Positions 1-11,445 of a DNA stretch of 64,000 bases are shown in pieces. A program made the position numbers and the translations under genes. Source of the DNA: Aradus depressus (taxonomy: Eukaryota > Arthropoda > Insecta > Hemiptera > Aradidae). Numbering within the stretch: the stretch's first letter is position 1; each line of letters begins with the position of its first letter. Location of the stretch: contig OY759215.1 of the NCBI GenBank assembly GCA_963662175.1, positions 50,299,213 to 50,363,212 of the forward strand, given 5' to 3'. A model generated the notes under the pieces. That model ran no database searches, had not been told where the DNA came from, and worked only from the letters and a program-made list of their open reading frames with translations.

Positions 1-595
1 GCCTTAGAACAGCCCGTATCTATGCAATTATGTAAAGTCGCCGAGGGTTATTAATAACTTTTCTATATAACACTCTGCATCTCTTAGTTGGTAGACAATG
101 ATAATTTCATTTCGAACAAAGCAACATTTGCAAACTTTACCCAACATTTAATGCTTCTTAAAACACAAATTACAACAGAGATTTCAGGTAAAAAAATAAA
201 TATCTCAGAAGACTCGAAGCTGACTGGTACACAGTATAATAAATAGCGGATAATGGATCTGACATTTTACATCCAATGTTTATATAGGTTATGTTGTTAT
301 ATTTAAATGTGGGTTAATTTACTTTTCAGATTTGAAATGGATTAGACTTTGAATGATGACAACCCGGAGAGTTGCAATTTAGCTGAAGTAATGAGGCGAT
401 CTCGGGGTATTATTACCGTTACAAATGATCTTGAAGGTCTAGCCAGACTGGCAGATCAGCCTCCCTCGTCTTACTTTCCCTCTGCTGGAGATTCCACAGT
501 CTACCATTTCCGCATGCATACCTACCTACTCTATAAACAGCGAATTTTATCATGAAAAGAAGAGTTCGTACGTTCATCCTCTTTATTTTACCAAA
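1..595. other. AT-rich DNA without recognised feature
   Basis: I see no repeat family, RNA gene or supported gene here. The short open frame at 349-555 has no recognisable domain and no splice or repeat context, so it is not called. Confidence 0.5.
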
Positions 596-655
596 ACTAA
601 CGAAAATCATTTCATACTAGTATTACTGGGTATATGAAAGTAATGAGTTGGCGTA
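596..655 (-). repeat. Fragment of MITE family C (interior)
   Basis: The stretch reads as the reverse complement of the interior of the family C elements near 9.6, 21.7, 40.6 and 42.9 kb: it keeps the ATTACTGGGTAT and TAATGAGTTGGCGT words. Both terminal arms are missing. Confidence 0.5.
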
Positions 656-710
656 ATTTTTTTTTGTTTATTTGTACAGCGTAGTTCTGAGAGTGAATGT
701 ATTTTAGTTA

Positions 711-1477
711 CCTTTATCACAACATCGCTTCTCCCATCTATTTTTTGCCTTATAAAAACTAGCAATTTATCTGTTCTTTATGTTAACATTTTGTGTCAAA
801 GTTCTATTTTTACAGAACTTTTTTTTTTTTTTTTTTTTTATTTTAGCGTTGAGTCATTAGCCATTAAAAAAAAATATATATATGAATGGTCTATAAAAAG
901 TAAAAATTAAAAAACCACGCCTATCTCTAGGAAAAAATTAATATAATTTATCGGAAAGGAGAATGGGAAGCCTGAGCAGGTCCATACAACTATGTGTACC
1001 CTTTGTGATCTTCCGTACCTTATCTACAAATTTGGTCCTTGCATACGAATACTTACTTGCGACACATGATAATATGCTCTGGAACCTTGGTCATTGCACA
1101 GTCCTCACAGAGAGGAGTCTCACTTCTACCGATCCTATCAGATATTTACGACAGAGTGCATGATTTGTTTTGATTCTGCCTTATAACCCCACAACGTTCG
1201 CATCATATTCACTTTGCCAAGTGGCTCTGAGATCTTGGTTAAAGTTCATATATTGGTTAGTTACAGGAACTTTATATCGAGAGCTTACCTCCTGGTACTC
1301 AGTAGCTGACTTTTTACAGAACATACTTATTGAGTCGACCGCTATATTCAAACATTAAGTCAAGACTGAACAGATAAATTATAGGTACTGATGATGGGAG
1401 TACTTCCCGAAACGTCAGTAATTCCCACTTTTTAAAAAGCAAAAGATAAAAGGGAGATATGATGATGTGATAAATAT
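711..1477. mobile_element. Penelope-like relic with inverted arms (P1)
   Basis: Outer segments 711-780 and about 1360-1477 are inverted copies of each other. Shared words are TTTATCACA, CTTCTCCC/GGGAGAT and AATTTATCTGTTC/GAACAGATAAATT. The right arm carries a hammerhead-like core (1388-1416). The size (about 770 bp) and inverted-arm plan match the Penelope-like insertion at 62756-63515 and the relic at 22727-23060, to which P1 is clearly related by sequence. No reverse transcriptase remains inside; the 66-aa frame at 963-1163 has no recognised motif. Assignment to Penelope is inferred from the ribozyme-like motif and architecture. Confidence 0.45.
1388..1416 (+). ncRNA. Hammerhead-ribozyme-like motif
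   Basis: CTGATGA is followed by one extra T, a GGGA/TCCC stem with a 5-nt loop, then GAAA, a one-pair C-G stem III and TC at the expected cleavage position. Stem I pairs poorly, so activity is doubtful. The same plan recurs at 26973, 43648 and 63393. Confidence 0.4.
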
Positions 1478-3265
1478 ATTATATATGACATTAGAATCTC
1501 CTTACATAGCCCAAAAGTTAATCTCTTTCTATTCCTTAGAACCTGAATTTCCATTGATTGTTAACTATTTTGAAATCTGAAAATTAAAACACACCCTAAA
1601 CCCCAAATTACTCAGTTCAATCTTCTTCTAGACGTCTCCGCAGCAAGGACTCTTCGTTATCCTGTCACTCCAGCTTTTGCAGCTTTCTCGCCTTGGTATT
1701 TCTCCAAAAGCTCTCTATTAGCCCAGGTCTACCACTCCATCGATCTCATTACTTTGTTTCCTCTCGACACGAAATGTTATATGTGTACCCAGAATCCCAC
1801 ATGGACTTATATAGAACCTCATTACTTCCCACCGATTACATAACGTCCCCTATACTTAGTATAGCTGAGAAAGTAAGAAGAAAGTATTCATAAGGAACAT
1901 TGAACTTTGGCATTTCAGGGTGGGTCCATACCTCCCTCTACGACCATGGGAAAGGTTCCAAAAAGTGCAGTTTGAAAGAGTGCATTAGTGAAACTTTTTT
2001 AGACCCACGTGGGAGTGTAGGAGTGTGAGGGCTAGGCTCTCCCTGCATCGGACCGCCTGTCCAGAAAGTTGCTGGACCCAGTGCAGAGGTCACCTCACTT
2101 TCATTTCGGTGAAACCGGATCTTTCACCATCCTTCGTCTATATTTGCATAGTGTATCAACATTAAATTTTATGTTATTTGAAAAATTGCTGTTTTTAATT
2201 TGAAAATTCAGTTGTCAAAAGACAGGCTTGTAAAGATAGGCTAGTGCTTTAGGTCCAGAAAGTTTCCTCTAATGTTCGAAATCATGTTTATTTAAATTTG
2301 ATAATGAAAACCAACAAAGATTTGAGGTTGACGTTTAGCCTTTATGGTACTTCCGGCACCAACAGACTTCCTCTTGTAGTAGCTTAGGAAATTCTATTCC
2401 ATTTGTAATCCTTTGCGGTAACCCAAATTACTGTTATCTACACACAGGATATTATTACATGTGTGAGAGTACTGCCGTAGAAAATAAAGAAAGCTGACCT
2501 GTACAGCAGCTATGCGGGTTAAAACCACTGAATATTGTAGGCGTTGTTAATCAGGATTGTCTAACTGGCGCGCCATGGCGGCCCGAAGAATATGTTCGAT
2601 GTTTTACTTTTCTATATCTGCAGCCTCCACCAGAGTCACAAATATGGCTGAAATGATAAAATCCTCATAATGAAATGCCAACTGTCTATGGTAGTTCGTA
2701 TGTACGGTAACCTTGTTCTCTCTGTATTGGCGGGAAGATCCCTCCGGCAATGCAGTGGAAAGAGAACCGTAGGGACAATACCGTAGGTCAGGCTAAGCTT
2801 TGCTGTTCAGACCAGTAACCATTCTGGATCTTTGAGCGGAGTACCACCCAATTGGGTATTATTGTCAAAAATGGTACTACAGGGATGGCAACTATCCAAA
2901 CGGCACCATCATCTGAGGTTGGTTTCGTAGTGGCTGCGGTAACTGGGACCGATGTCCGGGATGCTGGAAAGATCAGCGCTGAGTAGTAGAAGTCCCTATC
3001 CTCCCTCAAAGAAGGGTACCAACACAGTAAAGGCTCTGGCTCTGCAGCACCTTTACATCGACATCATAACGATGTCCAATATCCCTGTATATGACAGATG
3101 GGAACGCTGGAACCTGTAATGACTAATCACTAAGTGTCTTAATGCATTAATCATTATAATTACATAAATCAAAAAATAATTAAAGAAGAAGATACCAACA
3201 AGAAAATTAAAATAAGTTAATAATTTATACCTGTTTTTATAAATTATTATGGATACGTCCTTGGG
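1478..3265. other. Unassigned, with one family B fragment
   Basis: Apart from 1746-1876 (family B) nothing is recognised. About 2500-3100 is GC-richer than its surroundings and has a 73-aa frame on the minus strand (2788-3009), without recognisable domain. It may be an old transposon or retrotransposon piece. Confidence 0.4.
1746..1876 (-). repeat. Family B repeat fragment
   Basis: It carries the family words CGACACGAAAT, TGTGTACCCAGAA and the end CCGATTACATAACG...CCCTATACTTAGTATAGCTG. Compare the near-complete copy at 59445-59892 on the opposite strand. Confidence 0.6.
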
Positions 3266-3711
3266 TTGCGAAAGAGGTAAATATTGTTCGTGAAGGAGAC
3301 GGGCCTTTGGGACTCCAATGTTGCTTCAGTGTTTCCTTTCTCCAGCAACAATTATATAATTACAAATAAAATTCGCTATTTTTATAAAAACTGAAAGCGC
3401 CTCACAAATCGACAATTTAATTAATTCTAAAAAATCATTAGAATAAATTCACTATTTAAGAAAAATGTTATGTATACATTTTTTTTATGTATTTAAAACA
3501 ACGGAACGCCAGTTGCATGGCGTAAAAAACATCAGCAGTATAAAAAATGAACTCAGGAGGGTTTCTGATAGCAGCCACGAAATTAAAGATATTTTGAAAA
3601 GTTAGAAAAAATCTTCTTTTTATGGATTGTGCGCAATGATCTATACATGATTTTAATGTTTTATTCCCTATTGTAAGTAGTAGGTATAAGAAAAGTTACG
3701 TGTTAATACAC
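3266..3711 (+). repeat. 446-bp direct repeat, copy 1
   Basis: Base for base this 446-bp block recurs at 5600-6045 with only a handful of substitutions and no length change. It starts at TTGCGAAAGAGG and ends at TGTTAATACAC. Immediately after it this copy continues with TTATCTTTTCTTATACC, which forms a hairpin with GGTATAAGAAAAG inside the repeat; copy 2 lacks that tail. No coding potential. Confidence 0.9.
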
Positions 3712-3962
3712 TTATCTTTTCTTATACCCAGTTTTTACCAGAATTTCATATTTGCCGATCTCTTGAATAAATAAAATATTCCTGCATGTGTTTCCAAGAG
3801 AAGATAAAAAATTACCTAAATACATTTTTTCTGCATTAGATTTCACAAATGTTGGTATTTAACTTTTTATAAAGAGCCAGCAAAAAATATTCAATTCATT
3901 GAAGCTTTCACAGCCGAAGAATGCTCACATTGACCCATGTATAGAATTAAAAATAATTTTTT
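3712..3962. other. AT-rich spacer, nothing recognised
   Basis: No feature seen between the direct repeat and the SINE. Confidence 0.5.
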
Positions 3963-4262
3963 GAGGGCGCTGGTAGCTCAGTGATATAAGTGCTTGCTTA
4001 CTGAACCGCGGGTTCGAGACCCTTTATTTCATCTAGGAGATAAAATAAACTTAGCCACGCCGTCCTTCAGATGGGACATTAAACGATAATCTTGAGCCTG
4101 TACGATGTCAATACTCGTTTAAGACCTCTACCCTAGGTGAATACAAATTTAGAACTTCCACAGTAGAGTCGGGCTCATGTTCACCAGAGTTACGAAAGAG
4201 CGCTCTAGTAGTAGATGATCTAGTAGTTAAAGCACTGGCATGAGTCATGATAATTAACTAAC
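3963..4262 (+). mobile_element. SINE family A, diverged full-length copy
   Basis: The 5' head has a tRNA-like A box (GGTAGCTCAGTG) and B box (GGGTTCGAGACC). The body has the family words GTCCTTCAGATGGGAC, GTACGATGTCA and AGAGTCGGGCTCATG, and the copy ends GCATGAGTCATGATAA. Confidence 0.85.
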
Positions 4263-4809
4263 TAGAATTTCAAATTTACGTAATACAGATGGAGCGTTAA
4301 TTGTATCCGTAGTTGGTCCCAATCTCACCCCACACGAAGCTATTGAATAACATATTAAGGGAAATTTCAGATGGAAATGCAAATCAATTAATGTAAAATA
4401 TGGTCGTTAAGTGAAAGAGTTCGCTTTATTCTTTGAATCTTTCCCACAGAATTCCATTAGTTTGTTCCCGCACTTTTTGGTTTACTAAAAAATAATAATT
4501 TCTAATTCTTAAGTTGTTATGCGAATTGGATTAGGTAACTCGTAAAACAAAATATTCCAACTAGCTGGTAATTAGAATGAATGGTTTTGTTATAGTTAAA
4601 ATCAGGAGAAAGTTTCATAAAGAATTCCAACAAATTAGAATTTTTTTTCCAAATGATGAATCACTTATCCTCGCTTCAACAAATCATTGTGGCATATCGC
4701 ATGAAAGACCCACCTATAATATTTATTTTGGTACAAGTGATTTTTTTTAAAGAATGCAAATAAAGTTGTGATATATGAATTAGTTTTAGTAACACAAATA
4801 TTACTTTCA
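4263..4809. other. AT-rich DNA, nothing recognised
   Basis: No repeat family or coding signal noticed. Confidence 0.5.
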
Positions 4810-4905
4810 CTCGTTAAAGACCCCTATCCTAAGGGAGTAACAATTTAGGGTAAACAGAAGACTTCGTAGTTAAAGCCTGGACATGAGTCACAATAACTAA
4901 TTTTT
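4810..4905 (+). mobile_element. SINE family A, 3' fragment
   Basis: It holds CTCGTTAAAGACCCCTATCC through GACATGAGTCACAATAACTA with an internal deletion; the tRNA-like head is absent. Confidence 0.7.
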
Positions 4906-5166
4906 ATATTCATGAATATTTTTTACACCAAATAGTTAACTATATAATTAATACTAGTGGCCCTAAGGGTTGAGACTGCCCTGCAGGCTTTCAGCCGATT
5001 CACGAGAACCACAAACCGCCTCCGCAGTCCTTCCCGAGCCTTGATCCTGAAGATGACATCGAACAGACTCTTGATGATCAAGTAGTGTCCAGTAGAGTGA
5101 AGCTTAGGGCGCCGATCATGGACCACAAAAGAACTCCAAGACCAGCCTTCTTCGCTCTCCTTGCTC

Positions 5167-5425
5167 CTTCGGTTTTTTTTTTTTTTATTTTAATCATTGA
5201 CAACAGCTCAATTACGATCTATACTGTCATGTGAAAACAACAAGATATGAGCAATAAAATTATAAGTGAAGTAATGAATTATAAAGAAAAGAAAAAAAAA
5301 AAAAAAAGTTCACAGATTCTAAATAAATTAAATTACTATTTCAATGTCCTGAAGAAAGTCTATTAGTTTTTTATATTTATCTTTGACGGGGTTCTTCAGC
5401 CAAACCTGCAGGGTGTCCGTCCGGT
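5167..5425 (-). mobile_element. Non-LTR retrotransposon 3' end
   Basis: Reading the minus strand, a frame of about 30 codons ending near 5336 gives VWLKNPVKDKYKKLIDFLQD and then a stop. This resembles the extreme C-terminus of jockey/I-type retrotransposon proteins. An AT-rich trailer follows and ends at a T-run on the plus strand (5167-5182) that would be its poly(A) tail. Upstream coding sequence is frameshifted and runs into unassigned DNA. The 67-aa frame at 4923-5126 may be another piece but I do not recognise it. Confidence 0.45.
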
Positions 5426-5599
5426 TATAGAATCCTGTTGCTGGAAAACCTGCTGTTTTCCAGCACTTGTTCAAAGGCTTCCTCCATGTGCCGTACGACA
5501 TCATCAAGTGGTATAGTCTCTTCCAGTTGGCATGTCTACAGTGAAGTGGATGGAACCTGTTGCCTTTCTCGGTGACTCAGCACGGAGGCAAAGTAAGTT

Positions 5600-6045
5600 T
5601 TGCGAAAGAGGTAAATATTGTTCGTGAAGGAGACGGGCCTTTGGGACTCCAATGTTGCTTCAGTGTTTCCTTTCTCCAGCAACAATTATATAATTACAAA
5701 TAAAATTCGCTATTTTTATAAAAACTGAAAGCACCTCACAAATCGACAATTTAATTAATTCTAAAAAATCATTAGAATAAATTCACTATTTAAGAAAAAT
5801 GTTATGTATACATTTTTTTTATGTATTTAAAACAACGGAACGCCAGTTGCATGGCATAGTAAACATCAGCAGTATAAAAAATGAACTCAGGAGGGTTTCT
5901 GATAGCCGCCAGGAAATTAAAGATATTTTGAAAAGATAGAAAAAATCTTCTTTTTATGGATTGTGCGCAATGATCTATACATGATTTTAATGTTTTATTC
6001 CCTATTGTAAGTAGTAGGTATAAGAAAAGTTACGTGTTAATACAC
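5600..6045 (+). repeat. 446-bp direct repeat, copy 2
   Basis: It is almost identical to 3266-3711. Flanking sequences on both sides differ from those of copy 1, so the boundaries are sharp. Confidence 0.9.
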
Positions 6046-6188
6046 CCAGTTGAAATTATTAAAGAAACATTTGTAATAAGCTGCAAACCCGAGAAAGAAA
6101 ACCAAGCCACCCTCAGGTTCTAGGAGTAGGCCAGTTAGCTCCCTTCTTCTCGAACTATAGCCGCTATTCGGGCTATTTCGTTGAGTAT

Positions 6189-6214
6189 GGGGGGGGGGGG
6201 GGGGGGGGGGGGGG
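6189..6214 (+). repeat. Poly(G) tract, 26 G
   Basis: An uninterrupted run of 26 G, followed by a purine-rich GAAGAGAGAGGAGGGG stretch. Similar tracts lie at 26747, 58761 (as C) and 62208. Confidence 0.95.
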
Positions 6215-6249
6215 AAGAGAGAGGAGGGGCTACACATAATGTTATTGCG

Positions 6250-6860
6250 TTTGAAAATGGCAATGCCTTGAAATAAAATATCTGCTTTATGATGATCTCC
6301 TAAATGGTAAAATAATAATAAACACTCCCTGGTTCAAAAAGCCCTCAAAATCATCTTTCAAATGATTAATCACAAGACCATTTTTAGCCAAATGGAGGGC
6401 CTTGCCTCTCTCCCGAAAATACTAATACGGGTCGTTGTCCCTAAAAGGCCAGAGGGCTTGTGATTTTGAAGGGCCTATAAAACCAAGAAATGTTTTGAAA
6501 AATACATTTTTATATATCTCTCCGTTCCAAAATGGCAAAGCTTTGAAATAAAATATTTGCTTTATGATAGTCTGCACTCACCTTGGTTCTAAAAGCCCTC
6601 GAAATGATTTTTCAATCGAACAATTTTAGCAAAGTTCCGAAAATGGTAAATTTAATTGAGTCGTTATCTTTAAAAAGTCATACATTAATGGGGAGCACTT
6701 CATTTTTAAAGACTTACTGTACAACATTTGTCTGAAAATTTTTGTAAATACTCATACTGTGTCAAAATGGCTGCACAAAAGTGTCACTTTACTGATGATT
6801 TTTGAGAAATTATTGAATTCCCTACTTGTGCTATCAAACTAATAGATGGAGTCATTTCTG
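6250..6860 (+). repeat. Diverged tandem duplication, period about 280 bp
   Basis: The segment at 6250-6390 (TGAAATAAAATATCTGCTTT, then AAAAAGCCCTCAAAATCAT) returns at about 6530-6620 as TGAAATAAAATATTTGCTTT and AAAAGCCCTCGAAATGAT. A weaker third copy may lie near 6750. No coding frame. Confidence 0.6.
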
Positions 6861-7882
6861 AATAACAATGTACATTTAAAGGATACTATATGACCCATTT
6901 GGAACAGTTTTAAGAGCCGGCAGTTACTTAAACTTGTTAATTTGGTTAATGGTATGTCTATGAATCTCCCTGCCCCCAAAAAAATTTTCATTTTGCCAGA
7001 TTTCTCCGAAGTTTAATTTTTCAAAACTAGACAAGAATATTTTTAATTTGATGAAGTGTGACTTTACAACACCGACCAGCTTTAGCAATTTAAAAATGAA
7101 AAACGTGGTATTACAGCTTATTCGCCAGCAGTTCTTGAAAAAAGAACTTGCATGTTTCATGAACTTTTTGTGTTACTTCGGTCCAAAGAATTTACTATGC
7201 ATTTTTATTTTTTAGTTCCTCCATAGATATCCTCCTTTTTAACGTCTACGTTTTGTTTAATAAATAGTTTTTATTAGGTACTTATATAATAATTTATATG
7301 TTATTTCTCTTGGTTTATTTTTTAAGTACTATTATTATTTATTTTTATATGTACCTATAAATATTTATTTTTTATATATTTTGCACATTGTGACCTGGTG
7401 AAGGGACTATAAATATTGCCATGAAAATTATAATTCCAGAAGAATTATAAAAAATATTAATCATAATTTAAATTAATAACTGTATTTATTAGTTTTATTA
7501 TTTTTGTATTAATGTAATTTTAAGTATTTATTTATTTTCATTTTATTTTTTACTAGTATTGTTATTACTGAGTACAACATTAACAGCGGGTTGAAGATGA
7601 TGTCTTCACATGGAAAGCGCTCGCCCACAGTACTCGACCAGCAGCCAGTGACGACGGTTTCCACCGAAAGGTATGACAACAGTAATATATTTACTGGCGG
7701 AACTAACCTTCTAGATCATGTATGCTAATGTATCCTTTTTCATGATGCCTCCTATTACCATGTTTTGGTTTAACGGAAATAAAAAATTATTATTACTAAA
7801 CAGTAACTCCCATCTTCTTCAGTTCCTGTAGACACTTGTGATGTGTAAAATTACACGCATTGTAATTATTAATAATATATTA
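6861..7882. other. Mostly unassigned; retrotransposon-like 3' tail near 7640-7800
   Basis: The end ATGGTTTAACGGAAATAA-type word followed by AAT repeats at about 7765-7800 is shared with 22650-22690, which suggests two copies of one non-LTR 3' terminus. The rest is AT-rich and unrecognised. Confidence 0.35.
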
Positions 7883-7894
7883 TAAAATTAATTG

Positions 7895-8236
7895 AGAGGG
7901 CGCCGGTAGCTCAGTGGTATGCGTGCTTGACTTCTGAGCTCAAGGTCGTGGGTTCGTAGCCCGACCGAGGCCCTTAGTTTATTTTATCTGGGAGGTAAAA
8001 TAAACTAAAGCAGGCCGTCCTTCGGATGGGACGTTAAGCGATGGTCCCGAGCCTGTACGATGTCAGGTACTCGTTAAAGACCCCTACCCTAGATGAATAA
8101 AAATTTAGGGTAGGCAAAATTTAGGACTCCCACAGTAGAGTCGGGCTCATGTCCACCAGAGTGACGAAAGAGTGCTCTGGTAGTAGGCGATATGACCTCG
8201 TAGTTAAAGCCCGGGCATGAGTCATAAAACCTAACC
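7895..8236 (+). mobile_element. SINE family A, intact copy with 12-bp TSD
   Basis: It is one of the best preserved copies: A box GGTAGCTCAGTGG, B box GGGTTCG, full body and terminal CATGAGTCATAA. It is bounded by the direct repeat TAAAATTAATTG at 7883-7894 and 8237-8248, which fits target-primed insertion. Confidence 0.92.
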
Positions 8237-8248
8237 TAAAATTAATTG

Positions 8249-9595
8249 TGTTTATTGGTATAAAAAAGAACAGCTGTTAGAAGTGAAGTGGCTGGATTGG
8301 TGAATAAATAAATGAAGTCGCATTTTGTTTTAAAAGGAACCAATGAATGAAGAACAAAAGACGATGATCACCTTTACTAATTAGAGTGGACCAGGCTAAG
8401 TTGGGTTGTGGAGATGAGATGTGAAGGTGGACAGTCTAGGAGTGAGAAAAGTGTTTAGTCTAAGGTGTGGTGAACCAATAACATTGAAATCGATGCGCAA
8501 AGGAGGTACTTTTATTTATTTATACGCACATAATATATATATGCACAAATATAACTTTTGATATAGTTTTAAGTAATTAGTTTATAAGATTTCTTTAAAA
8601 GAAAAAATGCTATTAATTTTCCCTGTTAACCCTGTAAGATAATTTAAACCTTTGGATTAGATTTAACATTTTTGGAAAACTTACAAAAACAATATGACAT
8701 TTCTTTAGTAAATATCTTTAGAAGAAATCCAAATGAAAAGTTTGTTAATTTAATTTTTTTTTAAATACGTGCACTTTCTTAAAAATTGCACGTCTTGAAC
8801 TTTCGATATTTTTTTGGGGCCCTTTTTCGGAAACTAAGGTGGAAATCAAAATTTAGTAGAAGACCAGCTACAAAATCTACAGGAAATGGGGTAATTTTAT
8901 TATTTGTCTATTTATTATTAATAATTTATATTATTCAATTATTATATATTTATTTGTATTTAACATCTTTATAATTATCACACTACACTATATGAGTCCT
9001 AAATTTTGGTTACCCAGGATTAATTAAGAAGTGATCTTCTAATGTCTACCCGAAGAACGGTGTACCTCTCAAGGTTTTTTTCTCACCTCCAACATAAAGA
9101 AAACAACTACAACCTAAGCCAGGGTTTGAACCCACGATTCTCGTAGTTCTTTATAATAGGTTGTAAAATACTGTATGTTGTGTCTTATGGCGAAGATCAG
9201 ATTGTGGTACCAAGGTGAAAGTTGAGGGTGGCTAGGCTATATGATGTTGTGTAGAGCGTCCAAACTGACCTCTCGCCCACTCCAACAGAGAATGGAACAT
9301 TCATCACGTTTGTCCAAATTCATGATGGGACTGGCAACCATGTTCTCTCTTCTTGAATGGTATGTTCCTAGTTCTTGGCTGGGTTGTCACTACTCTTGAA
9401 CATTGCTTACCCTGGGGGAAAGGAGAGATCTCACTTATCCGGACAAGAGAGTTTTTCAGCTGTTCCAGAACTTCTCATGTCCCCTCTTTTTTGTTTAGGT
9501 TCTTCTTCCTTTTCATTTAATTTTACTGTAATTTGCATATTCTTTAAAGTTATTCATTTAAGATATATCGGTTGTGGCTAATACAGGAATTCGTT
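8249..9595. other. AT-rich, mostly unassigned
   Basis: The only sign of a family is a strongly decayed minus-strand SINE A relic at about 9010-9165 (GGTTTGAACCCACGATTCTC). A small hairpin ACGTGCA...TGCACGT lies at 8767-8793. The 62- and 68-aa frames at 8786 and 9375 show no domain. Confidence 0.4.
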
Positions 9596-9772
9596 ATATC
9601 AACCACGTTTTTACACAACTCTTTCTCCCTCATCCATCACAAAATAATTTCTCCCTCATTTCAAACTGGCATTACTTGGTATAAGAAAATCACGGGTTGG
9701 CATCAGTGGTCCCCGTAACGTCAGTTTAAAAACGTGGTTCATATAGTACAGGGGAAGTGAGTTTCCAACCCC
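9596..9772. mobile_element. MITE family C copy
   Basis: Imperfect terminal inverted arms: TATATCAACCACGTTTTTAC at the left and AAAAACGTGGTTCATATAG at the right, with the internal words CTGGCATTACTTGGTATAAG and GGGTTGGCATCAG. Confidence 0.6.
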
Positions 9773-9940
9773 CTGATTCTAAATATGAAAAAAAAATTCC
9801 TGTCTATGTGTGTTTTATTAACATTATAACTCCCGATAGAATCAATGTATCGATATGAAATTTTATGTGTGTACCCAGAACCCCATAAGAACCTATTGAT
9901 TTTCAGCCAAATTGGGCGGTGAAAGAATCAACAATAAATT
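9752..9940 (+). repeat. Family B repeat fragment
   Basis: It has the ordered words CCCCCTGATTCTAAATATGA, CTCCCGATAGAAT, TGTGTACCCAGAACCCCAT and TTGATTTTCAGCCAAAT. Confidence 0.7.
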
Positions 9941-10059
9941 GTATACAGACATTTCTGAACTATTTCCCAACCATAGCTAATACATTGTGCAATGTTTGGA
10001 GCCCTGTAACTTTGTTCGTACTGTACCTATCTCAAACCCGAGTACCATTTCAAAACAAA

Positions 10060-10133
10060 CATTTTTTGTACTGACCAATTTTTCGATAGGATAAACTGTT
10101 TTCGCGTAAATCAAGCGAAGTTCAAAAAGCGTC
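10060..10133 (+). repeat. Family D repeat fragment
   Basis: The word ATTTTTCGATAGGAT followed by TGTTTTCGCGTAAATCAAG recurs at 19895-20000, 41085-41165 and, inverted, at 42390-42460 and 53545-53620. Confidence 0.6.
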
Positions 10134-10422
10134 AAGCTCAGGGTTAACGTGCTTGCTTACTGAGCTCAAGATCGAGGATTCGAAACCCGGCCAAGACCCT
10201 AAGGTTTTTTTTTATCTGGAAGGTGGGTGAATGCGATGGTCGCGATTTTGAACGATACCTGGTATTCATTAAAGAACCCTATCCTAGGTGAATTAATCTG
10301 GATAGGCAAAATATAGGTCTCCCACAGTAGAGTCGGACTCATGTCCACCAGAGTGAAGAAAGAGCGCTCTGGTAGTAGGCGATATGACATCGTAGTTATA
10401 GCCCGGACATGACTCACATTAA
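10134..10422 (+). mobile_element. SINE family A copy
   Basis: It starts inside the tRNA-like head (GCTTACTGAGCTCAAGATCG, B box GGATTCGAAACC). The middle segment around GGATGGGACG is deleted; the 3' body is well kept. Confidence 0.8.
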
Positions 10423-11175
10423 GTTAATAAATATCTCTAATTACCTATATTTTTTTTCGGCTCCTCCCCATATTTTTGTTTGTTTGGACTACTTTAAATA
10501 AGCATCATGACGAAATTGAAACCTCTCTCTTCACTGTGTGATTTTCGACCAGTCCAGGTAGAGAGGTCAAAGGTGGTAGAGAGGAACAGCCTTAAAATTT
10601 CAATGTTAGGACGTAGAATTAGAAGAAATTCCAAAATTTGGAAAATCTCAATTTAATATAATTTTTTTATTTATTTTTTTTATTAGTGTTAAATTGCTCA
10701 ATGACGCCACTTCAGACTCAAATCATTAGATTCTTTACAGACAGTAGATTTCTTACTCCTCTTCCAGGTGGGAAAACGATAGAGGTAGACTGGAGCAACG
10801 GGAAAGTGTGAGAACGGTAATTATATGAGTTTGTAATTAGGACAGTTGTCATAGTACACCTTCATCTCGTTGTACAAAGTTAGCTCCTTGCCCGACTTTA
10901 CTTCAATCACAATAAATCAAGGAATTTTACATTATTTTTACTTATCAAAATTTCGATGTTGATGTTTCAATCAAAAACGTAACTGGTTATTGTGTTGAGC
11001 CCCCCTTCCCTTCGTCCGAATACATCGACACAATTGGATCCATTGACTTCCAGCCAAATGAGTTGACTGATTGTATCGGGAGAACGATCTTAGTTGGTCG
11101 ATGCGCGCTAGGGAAGTACATTGCTAGAGATGATCTTTTTTTTTTGTTGCTAAATTAACGAGGACCTATTAGTTT
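10423..11175. other. Unassigned AT-rich DNA
   Basis: A weak family B-like end (GGGAAGTACATTGCTAGAGATGA, about 11110-11140) is the only familiar word. Confidence 0.4.
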
Positions 11176-11445
11176 TTTATTGTGACTCTTGCCCGGGCTT
11201 CAACTACGAAGTCATATCGCCTACTACCAGAGAGCTCTTTCGTCGCTCTGGTGAACATAAAACCGTCTTAAATTTTGCCTATCCAAGTCTTAGAGGGTAG
11301 GGGGCTTTAATGAGTACCTGGCATCGTACAAGCTCGGGACCATCGCTCAACGTCCCATCCGAAGGACAGCGTGCTCAAGGTTTTTTCACCTTTCAGATAA
11401 AAAAAACTATTCGAACCCACGGTCTTGAGCTAGGTAGGGGTCCTA
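11176..11445 (-). mobile_element. SINE family A copy, head damaged
   Basis: Minus-strand copy from TTGCCCGGGCTTCAACTACG to the B box (TTCGAACCCACGG). The A-box half is absent or scrambled. Confidence 0.78.

Noticed and set aside
349..2000. Short frames at 349, 963, 1170 and 1693 as genes
   Set aside because: 60-70 codons each, no domain, no splice or repeat logic; two overlap recognised repeats.
7380..7440. Further hammerhead-like motif
   Set aside because: CTGGTGAAGG and GAAAATT words are there, but no stem II pairs between them.
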